This document shows, piece after piece, positions 46,782-55,973 of a stretch of DNA of 64,000 nucleotides. The translations under genes and the position numbers were made by a program. The notes under the pieces were generated by a model that was not told the origin of the DNA, searched no databases, and was given only the letters and a program-made list of their open reading frames with translations. How positions within the stretch are numbered: the stretch's first letter is position 1; each line of letters begins with the position of its first letter. Source of the DNA: an uncultured Pelagibacteraceae bacterium (GTDB lineage: Bacteria > Pseudomonadota > Alphaproteobacteria > Pelagibacterales > Pelagibacteraceae); contig CACIRV010000002.1 in NCBI GenBank assembly GCA_902589155.1, positions 1 to 64,000 on the forward strand, in the 5' to 3' direction.

Positions 46782-47735
46782 ATGAAAAAAATTTTATTTT
46801 ATAACTCTGGTGGAGGTCTTGGAGACTCAATTCAATTATTCACATTAATACTGAGCCTTAAAAATCACTTTAAAGAATCGGAATTTTATTACCTTGGAGC
46901 TCATGAGAATCACTTTCAGGGAAAACTAAAAGAGTTTAACATTGGTATTAAAACTTTAGATCTGGGTTTAAAATATTTTGGTTTTAGATGGTGGCACTTT
47001 CTTGCAGCTAAAAGAAAATTTATTAATCAAAATTTAGAAAAAATAGATCTGATAGTCGACTTACAATCTAAATTAAGAAATACAATAATTTTAAATAAAA
47101 TACCACATGAACATTTCTATTCATCAACTTATGGTTTTAAGTTTTGCACGAGAAAAGCAGAATATACTTCAAAAGATCACCTTGAAAACATAAGTAATTT
47201 TCTAAACACTAATATTAAAATCTTAAAATTTAATAAAAATAATTTAGACGAAAAATATAAATCTGAGGCAAAAAGATTGTTGCCAGATAATAACTATATA
47301 GGATTTTCATTAACTCAAGGTAATGTATATAGAAAAAAAAGTTGGCCTATTAATAAATTTATGGATCTTGCTACCAAGATTTCTGAAAAAAATAAAATAC
47401 CTGTTTTTTTTATAGAAAAAAATGAAACTGAATTAATTGAAAAAATAAAATTTAAAATACCAAAAGCATTATTCCCTGAGTATCACTCAAATATTTCATG
47501 CCCTGCTCTGGTGACAGCATTATCTTCTAGATTAAGTTTAGCTATATCAATTGACAATGGAATTATGCACATGATGAGTTTAGCTAATGTTCCTATGATT
47601 GTTTTATTTGGTCCTACAGATTCAGAAAAATTTGCACCAAAAATTGATAAAATTAAAATTGTAGATAGTAAGAAAATCTATAAATCTAATAACATCAACA
47701 CAATAACAGTACATGATGTTTATAGATTGATTTAA
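46782..47735 (+). CDS. glycosyltransferase family 9 (heptosyltransferase-like)
   Basis: A 317-residue GT-B protein of the ADP-heptose:LPS heptosyltransferase family. It opens LFYNSGGGLGDSIQLF, has the central GFSLTQGNVYRKKSWPINKF (family GxxxxxKxWPxxxF), and the C-terminal AISIDNGIMHMMSLANVPMI and LFGPTDSEKFAP motifs that hold the nucleotide sugar. It probably adds a core sugar to lipopolysaccharide or another glycan; the donor is not certain. It diverges from the GT2 gene 80 bases away and ends with a four-base overlap with the convergent CinA-type gene. Confidence 0.83.
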   Translation: MKKILFYNSGGGLGDSIQLFTLILSLKNHFKESEFYYLGAHENHFQGKLKEFNIGIKTLDLGLKYFGFRWWHFLAAKRKFINQNLEKIDLIVDLQSKLRNTIILNKIPHEHFYSSTYGFKFCTRKAEYTSKDHLENISNFLNTNIKILKFNKNNLDEKYKSEAKRLLPDNNYIGFSLTQGNVYRKKSWPINKFMDLATKISEKNKIPVFFIEKNETELIEKIKFKIPKALFPEYHSNISCPALVTALSSRLSLAISIDNGIMHMMSLANVPMIVLFGPTDSEKFAPKIDKIKIVDSKKIYKSNNINTITVHDVYRLI

Positions 47736-48490
47736 ATTTTCAATATTTCAATTTTTTTTAATCTAACCAGCTTAATTAAATCCTTGTTAACACTTTGTAA
47801 CTTTATTTTTGAAGTAGATCTACTTACAATTGAAACTCCTATTTTTCCTAATCTAAAAAAAGGATAGCTACCTATATCTACAAATTTTTTATATTTTTTT
47901 TGAATGAGACCTAATTTTTTTGAAATATTACTCTCAACTGTAAAAAGATTTAATGTTTTACTATGTACCTTTGAGCCCTTAATTAGGTATCGCTTACAAT
48001 TTTCAATCATTGAATTCAAAATAGAAGGTACACCAGGTAAAGAAATAATATTTTTAACAATAAACCCTGGGGCAGCACTTGAAGGATTATAAATTAAATT
48101 TGCTCCTCTTGGCATTTTAGCCATTTTTTTTCTACCATCATTAAATTTTGATTTACCGTAATAGTTTTCTAAAATTTTAAAAGCTTCTTTATGATACTCA
48201 TATTTTACTTTAAAAGCCCTCGAAATTGACTTTGCAGTTATATCATCATGTGTTGGGCCTATCCCTCCAGTTGTAAAAACGTAGTTAAAATTTTTTGATA
48301 GTTCTAATATGTTTCTAACTATTACTCTCTCTAAGTCGGGAATGATTCTTACCTCATTTACTGAGATTCCACATTTTGAATTCAACCAACTTGATATAAA
48401 TGAAACATTTTTATCTTGTGTTCTTCCTGATAGTATTTCATTGCCTATAACTAAAATTGCAGCATTTACTTTTTTGTTTTTTTTCTTCAT
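47732..48490 (-). CDS. CinA N-terminal-type (COG1058, MoCF-fold) protein
   Basis: A 252-residue protein with the molybdopterin-binding fold of MoaB/MogA/CinA. The core reads NAAILVIGNEILSGRTQDKN and TTGGIGPTHDDITAKSISRA, then PGAAPGF-like SSAAPGFIVKNIISLPGVP. It lacks the C-terminal nicotinamide-nucleotide amidase domain of full CinA. It may act as an ADP-ribose pyrophosphatase or have another nucleotide-related role; no molybdenum genes are nearby. The start at 48490 (KKKNKKVNAAIL) is preferred over an upstream in-frame start at 48556, which would run into sfsA. Only 16 bases separate it from the divergent sfsA start. Confidence 0.8.
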   Translation of the reverse strand: MKKKNKKVNAAILVIGNEILSGRTQDKNVSFISSWLNSKCGISVNEVRIIPDLERVIVRNILELSKNFNYVFTTGGIGPTHDDITAKSISRAFKVKYEYHKEAFKILENYYGKSKFNDGRKKMAKMPRGANLIYNPSSAAPGFIVKNIISLPGVPSILNSMIENCKRYLIKGSKVHSKTLNLFTVESNISKKLGLIQKKYKKFVDIGSYPFFRLGKIGVSIVSRSTSKIKLQSVNKDLIKLVRLKKIEILKI

Positions 48491-48506
48491 AGATTGATAA
48501 TTATAT

Positions 48507-49202
48507 ATGTACTTTGAGAATAAATTAATATCAGGAATTTTTGTAAAGAGATACAAGCGTTTTTTTGTAGATGTGCTGATTGGAAAAAAAATTATAACTG
48601 CTCATTGCCCAAATACAGGGTCAATGCAAGGTCTTTTAATAAAAGGAAATAAAGTCTGGTTAAGTAAATCAAATAATCCAAATAGAAAGTTGAAATATAC
48701 ACTTCAGATTATTGAAGACGATAATTCAAAAGTTGGGGTAAATACTCATCAAACAAATAAAATTTTCTTAGATGCGCTGGAAAATAATCGGATAAAAGAA
48801 TTTAATAAAAACATTAAAATTAAACCAGAAGTAAAATTTGGTGAAAATACTAGATTTGATTTTTTGATTACTGATAAAAATTATAAGGCTTTTATAGAAG
48901 TAAAAAACGTAACTTTAGTAAGAAAACCTAAAATAGCAGAATTTCCTGATGCTATAACATCTAGAGGAACTAAACATATTCATGAATTGGTCAAAGCTAG
49001 TAAAAAGGGTTACGAAATTTATATTGCATTTATTGTACAACGTGAAGACTGCGATCAACTTAGTATTGCAAAAGATATAGATCCAGAATATTCAGAAATA
49101 CTATCTAAATCTGTTAAAAAAAAACTAAACATACTCTGCTATGATTGTAAATTTTCAACAAAAGGAATAAAACTAAATAAAAAAATAAAATTTAGATTAT
49201 AA
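48507..49202 (+). CDS. sfsA: SfsA family protein
   Basis: A 231-residue SfsA protein, known as a sugar-fermentation-stimulation factor and probably a nuclease-fold nucleic-acid-binding protein. Family blocks are GIFVKRYKRFFVDVLI, TAHCPNTGSMQGLL, the nuclease-like TRFDFLITDKNYKAFIEVKN with the following VTLV, and FPDAITSRGTKHIHEL. The length is normal. Its stop overlaps the map start (TAATG), so the two are coupled. Confidence 0.9.
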   Translation: MYFENKLISGIFVKRYKRFFVDVLIGKKIITAHCPNTGSMQGLLIKGNKVWLSKSNNPNRKLKYTLQIIEDDNSKVGVNTHQTNKIFLDALENNRIKEFNKNIKIKPEVKFGENTRFDFLITDKNYKAFIEVKNVTLVRKPKIAEFPDAITSRGTKHIHELVKASKKGYEIYIAFIVQREDCDQLSIAKDIDPEYSEILSKSVKKKLNILCYDCKFSTKGIKLNKKIKFRL

Positions 49203-49957
49203 TGAATGTAGATATAAAAGAGTCTTTTGAAAAAACTAGGGTAGCTGGGTCAATTGCAGCGGGTGCACTTGACGAAGTAGTTAAGATAATTAAGCCAGGT
49301 ATTACTACAAGTAAAATTAATGATTTATGTTATGAGTTTATAAATGACCATCATGCCTACTCTGCACCATTATTTTATAGGGGCTTTCCTAAATCATGTT
49401 GTACTTCTGCAAATCATGTTGTGTGCCATGGTATTCCATCGAATAAAATTTTAAAGGAAGGAGATATACTTAATGTAGATGTAACTGTTTATAAAGATGG
49501 TTGGCATGGAGATACAAGTAGAATGTTTGAAGTTGGAAAAGTATCAGTAAAAGCAAAAAAGTTGATAGAGACAACTTACGAGTCAATGATGAATGCAATT
49601 AAAATATTAAAAGAAAATGTTCAATTGGGAGATATTGGCGCTACTATACAAGAACATGTAGAGGCAAACGGATGTTCAGTTGTTCAAGATTTTTGTGGAC
49701 ACGGTATTGGAAAAAAATTTCATGAAGAACCTACTGTTTTACATTATGGCAAAAAAGGAACTGGAGAAAAAATAAAAGCTGGCATGATTTTTACTATTGA
49801 ACCCATGATAAACCTAGGAAATTATGAAACAAAAATATTAAATGACGGATGGACTGCAGTTACAAAAGATAAATCTTTATCAGCACAATTTGAACATACT
49901 GTTGGTATAACTAAAGATGGATACGAAATTTTTACTCAGTCAAAAAAATTTAGTTAA
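49202..49957 (+). CDS. map: methionine aminopeptidase, type I
   Basis: Removes the initiator methionine from nascent proteins. The 251-residue enzyme has the pita-bread fold with all five metal ligands: Asp in NVDVTVYKDGWHGDTSRMF (two aspartates), His in DFCGHGIGKKFHEEP, Glu in TIEPMINLG and Glu in SAQFEHTVG. There is no N-terminal extension (type Ia). It follows sfsA with a one-base overlap and precedes purB by nine bases, so it may be transcribed with the purine genes. Confidence 0.95.
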   Translation: MNVDIKESFEKTRVAGSIAAGALDEVVKIIKPGITTSKINDLCYEFINDHHAYSAPLFYRGFPKSCCTSANHVVCHGIPSNKILKEGDILNVDVTVYKDGWHGDTSRMFEVGKVSVKAKKLIETTYESMMNAIKILKENVQLGDIGATIQEHVEANGCSVVQDFCGHGIGKKFHEEPTVLHYGKKGTGEKIKAGMIFTIEPMINLGNYETKILNDGWTAVTKDKSLSAQFEHTVGITKDGYEIFTQSKKFS

Positions 49958-49966
49958 TCTATTAAA

Positions 49967-51262
49967 ATGATTGAAAGATATTCTAGAAAAGAACTGAAAG
50001 CAATTTGGGAAGATTATAACAAATATACTATCTGGCTTGATATAGAATTAGCTGCTGCAGAAGCAATGGAAAAGCTTAACATTATTCCAAGAGGAGTTGT
50101 TAAAAAAGTTAAATCAAAAGCAAAAATTAACGTTAAAAGAATTTTAGACATTGAAGATAAAGTAAAGCACGATGTTATTGCGTTCTTAACTTCTATTTCT
50201 GAAAAATCTGGTAAAGAGGCAAGATATCTCCACAAAGGCATGACGTCTTCTGATGTGTTAGACACTTGCTTCAATTTGCAATTAAAACAATCAGGTGAAA
50301 TTTTATTAAAAGATATTGATGAGTTATTAAGATCTATAAAAAAACAAGCGATCAAACACAAATTCACTTTATGTATTGGGAGAAGCCATGGGATACATGC
50401 TGAGCCAATTACTTTTGGTTTGAAGATGTTAACTTTTTATCAAGAATTCTTGAGAAATAAGAAAAGATTAGAAAACTCAATTAAAGAAATATCTACTTGT
50501 GCAATTTCTGGTGCAGTTGGAACATTTGCAAATGTAGATCCTAGAGTAGAAAATTATGTTGCTAAAAAATTAAAACTAAATATAGAGCCTGTCTCAACAC
50601 AAATTATTCCAAGAGATAGACACGCACAATTTTTTTCAACACTAGGTATTATTGCAAGTTCAATAGAAAGATTTGCAATAGAAATTAGACACCTTCAAAG
50701 AACGGAGGTTCTTGAAGTAGAAGAATTTTTTGGAAAAAAACAAAAAGGTTCTTCAGCAATGCCACATAAAAAAAATCCAATATTAAGTGAAAATTTAACC
50801 GGTCTTGCAAGGTTAATAAGATCGAGTGTAGTTCCAGCATTAGAAAATGTTGCTTTATGGCATGAAAGAGATATTTCGCATTCAGCTGTAGAAAGAAACA
50901 TTGGCCCAGACTCAACAATAGCTTTAGATTTTGCTCTTTATAGATTAAGCAATGTTGTAAAAAATTTAAATATTTATCCTAAAAATATGTTGAAAAACCT
51001 TAATATTTCAAATGGTATTTTTTTCTCGCAAAGAGTTTTAATAGAATTAACCAGTGTTGGATTTACTAGAGAAGAGGCTTATAAAATAGTCCAAAAAAAC
51101 GCTATGAAATCTTGGAATGACAATTCTCCTTTTTATGAAAACATTGTTAATGATAAAAAAATTACAAATAAAATACCTGTTAATAAGCTTAAAAAATTAT
51201 TTAATTTTAGTTATCATACTAAAAAAATTAATATAATTTTCAAAAGAAGTTTAAAAAGATAA
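49967..51262 (+). CDS. purB: adenylosuccinate lyase
   Basis: Catalyses two fumarate-releasing steps of purine synthesis (SAICAR to AICAR and adenylosuccinate to AMP). The 431-residue protein has RYSRKELKAIWEDYNKYTIW at its start, HKGMTSSDVLDT, GRSHGIHAEPITFG and the superfamily signature GSSAMPHKKNP near residues 260-271, whose serine is the catalytic base. It starts a five-gene purine cluster in which all junctions are eight bases or shorter. Confidence 0.95.
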   Translation: MIERYSRKELKAIWEDYNKYTIWLDIELAAAEAMEKLNIIPRGVVKKVKSKAKINVKRILDIEDKVKHDVIAFLTSISEKSGKEARYLHKGMTSSDVLDTCFNLQLKQSGEILLKDIDELLRSIKKQAIKHKFTLCIGRSHGIHAEPITFGLKMLTFYQEFLRNKKRLENSIKEISTCAISGAVGTFANVDPRVENYVAKKLKLNIEPVSTQIIPRDRHAQFFSTLGIIASSIERFAIEIRHLQRTEVLEVEEFFGKKQKGSSAMPHKKNPILSENLTGLARLIRSSVVPALENVALWHERDISHSAVERNIGPDSTIALDFALYRLSNVVKNLNIYPKNMLKNLNISNGIFFSQRVLIELTSVGFTREEAYKIVQKNAMKSWNDNSPFYENIVNDKKITNKIPVNKLKKLFNFSYHTKKINIIFKRSLKR

Positions 51263-51269
51263 ATCAAAT

Positions 51270-52061
51270 ATGAATAAAAAAAATAAACTGTACGAAGGTA
51301 AAGCAAAGATTATCTACGAGACAAAAGATAAAGATTTAGTAATTCAGCATTTTAAAGATGACGCGACTGCTTTTAATAATTTAAAAAAGTCAAAAGTTGA
51401 AGGCAAAGGGGTTTTAAACAATAGAATCTCAGAATATATTTTAACAAATCTAGGCCAATGTGGAATAAAAACACACTTAGTTAAACGACTTAATATGAGA
51501 GAACAACTAATAAGAAAAGCTGAAATATTTCCTATAGAATTTATAGTAAGAAATATTGCAACTGGTTCTTTAACTAAAAGATTAGATATTTCAGAAGGAA
51601 CTGTATTGGAGAAACCATTATTAGAATATTGCTATAAAAAAGATGAGCTTCAAGATCCTCTTATTTCTAAAGAACATATTTATTCTTTTGGTTGGGCAAC
51701 TGAAAATGAAATACAAGAAATAGATAAAATAACATTAAGAATTAATGACTTATTACTTGGAATGTTCAGAGGTATAGGAATTAAATTAGTAGATTTTAAG
51801 ATTGAATACGGAAAGATTTGGAATAAAGACACGGAAGAAAAAGAAATTGTCCTTGCCGATGAAATTAGCCCTGATACTTGCAGGCTATGGGATGTAAAAA
51901 CTGAAAAAAAATTAGATAAAGATAGATTTAGAAAAGATTTGGGAAATATTATTCAAGGATATCAAGAGGTGGCTAGAAGATTAGGTATAATGCCAGAAGA
52001 AACAAATATCAGTGAAGTTAATTTTGGCAAAACAACCTCAATTAAATTTAAAAAAAAATAA
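51270..52061 (+). CDS. purC: SAICAR synthetase
   Basis: Joins CAIR and aspartate using ATP in purine synthesis. The 263-residue protein has LYEGKAKIIYETKDKDLVIQ, EFIVRNIATGSLTKRL and the signatures LVDFKIEYGK and LADEISPDTCRLWD. The length is slightly above E. coli PurC (237), with the extra residues at the C-terminus. It lies seven bases after purB and one base before the TTG start of purS. Confidence 0.95.
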   Translation: MNKKNKLYEGKAKIIYETKDKDLVIQHFKDDATAFNNLKKSKVEGKGVLNNRISEYILTNLGQCGIKTHLVKRLNMREQLIRKAEIFPIEFIVRNIATGSLTKRLDISEGTVLEKPLLEYCYKKDELQDPLISKEHIYSFGWATENEIQEIDKITLRINDLLLGMFRGIGIKLVDFKIEYGKIWNKDTEEKEIVLADEISPDTCRLWDVKTEKKLDKDRFRKDLGNIIQGYQEVARRLGIMPEETNISEVNFGKTTSIKFKKK

Positions 52062-52062
52062 A

Positions 52063-52302
52063 TTGAAATTTTCAGTTACAGTTACATTAAAAGAAAATGT
52101 GCTAGATCCTCAAGGAAAAGTTGTACAAAACACTTTGCAAAACCTTGGAGTGGAAAATTTAAAACGCATCAGACAAGGAAAATACTTTGAAATAGAGTTA
52201 AATGACAATGATCCACAAAAAGCAGAAAAAAAAGTTGATGATATGTGTAAAAAACTTTTAGCTAATTTAATCATAGAAGACTACAAAGTAAATAAGATTT
52301 AA
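52063..52302 (+). CDS. purS: phosphoribosylformylglycinamidine synthase, PurS subunit
   Basis: The small structural subunit of the three-part FGAM synthase. It is 79 residues: KFSVTVTLKENVLDPQGKVV, NTLQNLGVENLKRIRQGKYF and IEDYKVNKI match the family. The only upstream ATG lies inside purC and would add 17 unrelated residues. The TTG at 52063, one base after the purC stop, gives the exact family N-terminus, so I use it. Its stop overlaps the purQ ATG (TAATG). Confidence 0.92.
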   Translation: MKFSVTVTLKENVLDPQGKVVQNTLQNLGVENLKRIRQGKYFEIELNDNDPQKAEKKVDDMCKKLLANLIIEDYKVNKI

Positions 52303-52979
52303 TGAATTCTTCAGTTATTGTTTTTCCTGGCTCAAATTGCGACAGAGATATAGCAGTCGCTTTAGAAAAAATGCAGTTTAAAAACCAAATGGTTTGGCAT
52401 AAAGAAACTAAACTTCCCAAATCAGATTTAATCGTTGTTCCAGGTGGTTTCTCTTATGGTGATTATTTAAGATCAGGTGCTATTGCAGGTAAATCTCTAA
52501 TAATTAATGAAGTTATAAAGTCAGCTAACGAAGGTTGTTTGGTTCTTGGAATTTGCAATGGATTTCAAATATTAACAGAAACAGGAATGCTGAAAGGTGT
52601 TCTATTGAGAAATAAAAACTTAAAGTTTATTAATAAAGATGTAAACATTAAAGTAATTAATAATGATACTAAGTTCTCTAATAAATATAAAAACAATCAA
52701 GTGCTAAAAATTAACATTGCACATAATGAAGGTAATTATTTTACAAACCCCAATCATTTAAAGGAGCTAAACGATGAAAACCTAATAGCATTTAAATACT
52801 GCGACAATAATGGGATCATAAATAAAAGCTCTAACCCTAATGGTTCTTTAGAAAACATTGCTGGAATATTTAATTCAAAAAAAAATATTTTAGGTATGAT
52901 GCCCCATCCTGAGAGAATGGTTGACAACTTAATTTCTAACACAGATGGTGTTAATCTATTTTCAAGTTTACTTAATTAA
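52302..52979 (+). CDS. purQ: phosphoribosylformylglycinamidine synthase, glutaminase subunit
   Basis: The class I glutamine amidotransferase subunit that feeds ammonia to PurL. The 225-residue protein starts [18 protein letters not shown], has the oxyanion [17 protein letters not shown] and the nucleophile Cys85 in [12 protein letters not shown]. It ends with the catalytic His and Glu in MMPHPERM. It overlaps purS by one base and lies five bases from purL. Confidence 0.95.
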   Translation: MNSSVIVFPGSNCDRDIAVALEKMQFKNQMVWHKETKLPKSDLIVVPGGFSYGDYLRSGAIAGKSLIINEVIKSANEGCLVLGICNGFQILTETGMLKGVLLRNKNLKFINKDVNIKVINNDTKFSNKYKNNQVLKINIAHNEGNYFTNPNHLKELNDENLIAFKYCDNNGIINKSSNPNGSLENIAGIFNSKKNILGMMPHPERMVDNLISNTDGVNLFSSLLN

Positions 52980-52984
52980 AAAAA

Positions 52985-55165
52985 ATGAAAATTACTGATC
53001 AAGTTGTAGAAAACCATGGTTTAAAAATAGAAGAATACACTAATATTAAAAAAATCCTAAAAAGAGAACCTAACTTGTTAGAACTAGGAATTTTTTCTGC
53101 TATGTGGAATGAACACTGCTCTTACAAATCCTCAAGAAAACATTTAAAAAATTTACCTACTAAAGGGAAACATGTTATCCAAGGTCCTGGTGAAAATGCA
53201 GGGGTTATCGATATTGGTGATGATGATGCAATTGTTTTTAAAATAGAAAGTCACAATCACCCTTCTTATATTGAACCGTATCAAGGAGCAGCAACCGGTG
53301 TTGGTGGAATATTGAGAGATGTGTTTACAATGGGTGCGAGACCTATAGCGCTTTTAAATTCTATACATTTTGGGTCACCAGATCATTTTAAAACAAAAAG
53401 TTTGTTACATGGTGTTGTCTCAGGTATTGGAGGATATGGAAATTGTATTGGAATACCGACTGTTGCTGGAGAAACAAAATTTAATAGCACATATAACGAG
53501 AATATTCTTGTTAATGCCATGGCTGTTGGGCACGCAAAAAAAGATAAAATTTTTTATTCTAAAGCAAAAGGTTTAAACAAATCTGTAGTTTATGTTGGAT
53601 CTAAAACAGGCCGTGACGGAATTCATGGGGCTTCGATGGCTTCTGCTGAGTTTGATGAAAACTCTGAAGAAAAAAAACCCACTGTTCAGGTTGGAGATCC
53701 TTTTACAGAAAAATTATTAATGGAAGCCTGTTTGGAGTTAATGAAAGATAATTCTATTATTTCTATTCAGGATATGGGTGCAGCTGGGCTTACTTCTTCT
53801 AGCGTTGAGATGGCTTCAAAGGGTGAATTAGGAATTGAAATAAATCTTGATAAAGTTCCTTGCAGAGAGGAAAATATGACTCCTTACGAAATGATGTTGT
53901 CAGAAAGTCAAGAAAGAATGTTAATAATTCTTGAAGATGGGAAAGAAAAACATGCAAAAGAAATATTTAAAAAATGGGATTTGGATTTTGTTATAATTGG
54001 AAAAACTACAAATACAAACAAGCTAGTTCTTAAATATGATAATATTATCAAAGGAGAAATTCCAATAAACGCGTTAGCATCCAAAGCGCCTATTTATGAT
54101 AGAAAATGGATTAAGAAAAAACTAACTAAAAGTAAAGTAGACATTAAAAAATTAAAAAAAATTAAAATTGAAGAAGCTTTAATTAAAATTCTATCTTCAG
54201 CAAATCATTCAAATAAAACATGGATCACAAGTCAGTATGATCAAATGGTTATGTGTGATACTGCTCAAAAATCCGGCTCTGATGCAGCGATTATAAGAAT
54301 ACATGGAAAAGAAAAGGCTATAGCAGTTTCTGTAGATTCTTCAGCTAATTATTGTAAAGCTCACCCAAAAAGTGGAGGTAAACAAATTGTTTGTGAAAAT
54401 TGGAGAAATTTGATTTCTGTAGGAGCGCGACCAATTGCGATAACCAATTGTTTAAATTTTGGTAATCCTGAAAATCCAGAAGTCATGGGTGAATTTGCTG
54501 AGTGCTTATTAGGTATAAAAGAGTCATGTGAATTCTTAAATTACCCAGTAGTATCAGGAAATGTATCATTTTATAATGGAACTAATAGAAAAAATATTTA
54601 TCCCACTCCAGTAATTGGTGGGGTTGGGTTAATATCAAAATTTAAAAAGCCAATTAGCCATCAATTTAAAAAAAATGATAGTAATATACTTTTAATAGGA
54701 AAAACTTTTGGTCATTTAGAGCGAAGCACTTTACTTGAAGAAATTTACTTAATTTCAGATGGTCAACCTCCAGAAATAAACTTAGTTAATGAGAAAAATA
54801 ATGGAGAAAGTATTCTAGGAATAATAAAAGATAATTTGGTAAATTCTGTGCATGATGTGTCAAATGGAGGTTTAATCATTGCTTTAGCGGAAATGTGTAT
54901 GGGTTCTATTTATGGTGCTAAAATTAATAAACCAAAAAAACTAACAAATTTATTAAAATATTTTTTTGGTGAAGATCAAGGTAGATACATATTAGAAATT
55001 GACAAAGGCAATTTAGAAAAGGTAGAAAAAATATTAAAGAATAACAATATATTTTATGAAAATATAGGATCTACACAAAAAGATTATTTTGAGATTCAGG
55101 GAGAATTAAAAATAAATATTAAAGAATTATATAAAATTAATAATCAATGGTACAATAACTATTAA
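52985..55165 (+). CDS. purL: phosphoribosylformylglycinamidine synthase, PurL subunit
   Basis: The ATP-dependent synthetase subunit (small PurL type, 726 residues) that works with PurS and PurQ. Family blocks include [57 protein letters not shown] and [15 protein letters not shown]. The size is that of the stand-alone subunit, in contrast to the 1300-residue fused enzyme of gammaproteobacteria. Its stop overlaps the next ATG (TAATG). Confidence 0.96.
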   Translation: MKITDQVVENHGLKIEEYTNIKKILKREPNLLELGIFSAMWNEHCSYKSSRKHLKNLPTKGKHVIQGPGENAGVIDIGDDDAIVFKIESHNHPSYIEPYQGAATGVGGILRDVFTMGARPIALLNSIHFGSPDHFKTKSLLHGVVSGIGGYGNCIGIPTVAGETKFNSTYNENILVNAMAVGHAKKDKIFYSKAKGLNKSVVYVGSKTGRDGIHGASMASAEFDENSEEKKPTVQVGDPFTEKLLMEACLELMKDNSIISIQDMGAAGLTSSSVEMASKGELGIEINLDKVPCREENMTPYEMMLSESQERMLIILEDGKEKHAKEIFKKWDLDFVIIGKTTNTNKLVLKYDNIIKGEIPINALASKAPIYDRKWIKKKLTKSKVDIKKLKKIKIEEALIKILSSANHSNKTWITSQYDQMVMCDTAQKSGSDAAIIRIHGKEKAIAVSVDSSANYCKAHPKSGGKQIVCENWRNLISVGARPIAITNCLNFGNPENPEVMGEFAECLLGIKESCEFLNYPVVSGNVSFYNGTNRKNIYPTPVIGGVGLISKFKKPISHQFKKNDSNILLIGKTFGHLERSTLLEEIYLISDGQPPEINLVNEKNNGESILGIIKDNLVNSVHDVSNGGLIIALAEMCMGSIYGAKINKPKKLTNLLKYFFGEDQGRYILEIDKGNLEKVEKILKNNNIFYENIGSTQKDYFEIQGELKINIKELYKINNQWYNNY

Positions 55166-55395
55166 TGGCTTTACCAATAGAAGAAATAAAAAAACTAATA
55201 ATTTCATCAATCCCTGATGCAACGATCGAAATTAAAGATCTCATGGGTGACAATAATCATTATTCAGCTAATATTAAATCTAAAATGTTTAATGGTTTAA
55301 CTAGAATTGAGCAACATAAACTAGTATATAAATCTTTAAAAGGTAAAATGGGAAATGAATTACACGCACTTTCAATTACTACAGAGGAGAAATAA
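55165..55395 (+). CDS. BolA-family protein
   Basis: A 76-residue BolA/IbaG-like protein. The fold is indicated by IPDATIEIKDLMGDNNHYSA, FNGLTRIEQHKLVYKSLKG and GNELHALSITT, which includes the conserved C-terminal histidine. BolA proteins bind [2Fe-2S] clusters together with monothiol glutaredoxins, and the next gene is exactly such a glutaredoxin, with a one-base overlap. The role is therefore probably in iron-sulfur trafficking or iron sensing. Confidence 0.9.
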   Translation: MALPIEEIKKLIISSIPDATIEIKDLMGDNNHYSANIKSKMFNGLTRIEQHKLVYKSLKGKMGNELHALSITTEEK

Positions 55396-55712
55396 TGGAA
55401 ATTAAAGAAAAAATTAAAAACTTAATTGATACTAACGATGTATGTTTGTTTATGAAAGGTACACCTGAGTCACCTCAATGCGGTTTCTCTATGGCTGTTT
55501 CAAATGTACTTAAACATTTAAAAGTAAATTTTAAAGGCATCAATGTTTTAGAAGATGAGAGTTTAAGAAATGGAATAAAAGAATTTAGTGATTGGCCTAC
55601 TATACCTCAATTATATATCAAAAGTGAATTCATTGGCGGTTGTGACATAGTAAAGGAAATGTTTGAGAAAGGTGAACTTAAAACTAAACTTGAGGAAAAA
55701 AAAATTATTTAA
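55395..55712 (+). CDS. grxD: monothiol glutaredoxin (Grx4/GrxD type)
   Basis: A 105-residue CGFS glutaredoxin. VCLFMKGTPESPQCGFSMAV contains the active-site Cys29 in CGFS, followed by DWPTIPQLYIKSEFIGGCDI with the glutathione-binding TIPQ and GGCD elements. Such proteins carry a [2Fe-2S] cluster shared between a dimer or with BolA, whose gene directly precedes it. The purL-bolA-grxD order is common in alphaproteobacteria. Confidence 0.94.
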   Translation: MEIKEKIKNLIDTNDVCLFMKGTPESPQCGFSMAVSNVLKHLKVNFKGINVLEDESLRNGIKEFSDWPTIPQLYIKSEFIGGCDIVKEMFEKGELKTKLEEKKII

Positions 55713-55973
55713 ATGCGTGAGTATATTTACAAAATTGTAATATTTGCTGTTGCAATAATTGTAGTTTTTGAATTCACAATTGGAAAAGAAATTTCTCAAA
55801 TTAATGAAAAAGTGAATTACTTCACCTCATCTGATGGCAGAAAAGAAATCATAGTTTCTTTAAAAGAAGAAATAAGAAAAGCTAATAAGAAAGAGAACTA
55901 TTTAGATGAAGATGAAAGAGTATTAATTAGGGATTTTATTTTGAAAATTAAAAAAGAGCTGGACCTAAATTAA
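55713..55973 (+). CDS. small single-span membrane protein, function unknown
   Basis: An 86-residue protein that I do not recognise. Residues 5-25 (YIYKIVIFAVAIIVVFEFTI) form one membrane span with no cleavage site. The rest is a charged, probably helical domain with the sequence DGRKEIIVSLKEEIRKANKK and a YLDEDERVLIRDFILKIKKE end. The start codon follows the grxD stop without a gap, so it is likely co-translated with the iron-sulfur pair. It converges on the membrane-protein gene at 55970 with a four-base overlap. Confidence 0.7.
   Translation: MREYIYKIVIFAVAIIVVFEFTIGKEISQINEKVNYFTSSDGRKEIIVSLKEEIRKANKKENYLDEDERVLIRDFILKIKKELDLN

Noticed and set aside
52012-52062. purS starting at an ATG inside purC
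   Set aside because: It would add 17 residues foreign to the family; TTG at 52063 gives the exact PurS N-terminus.
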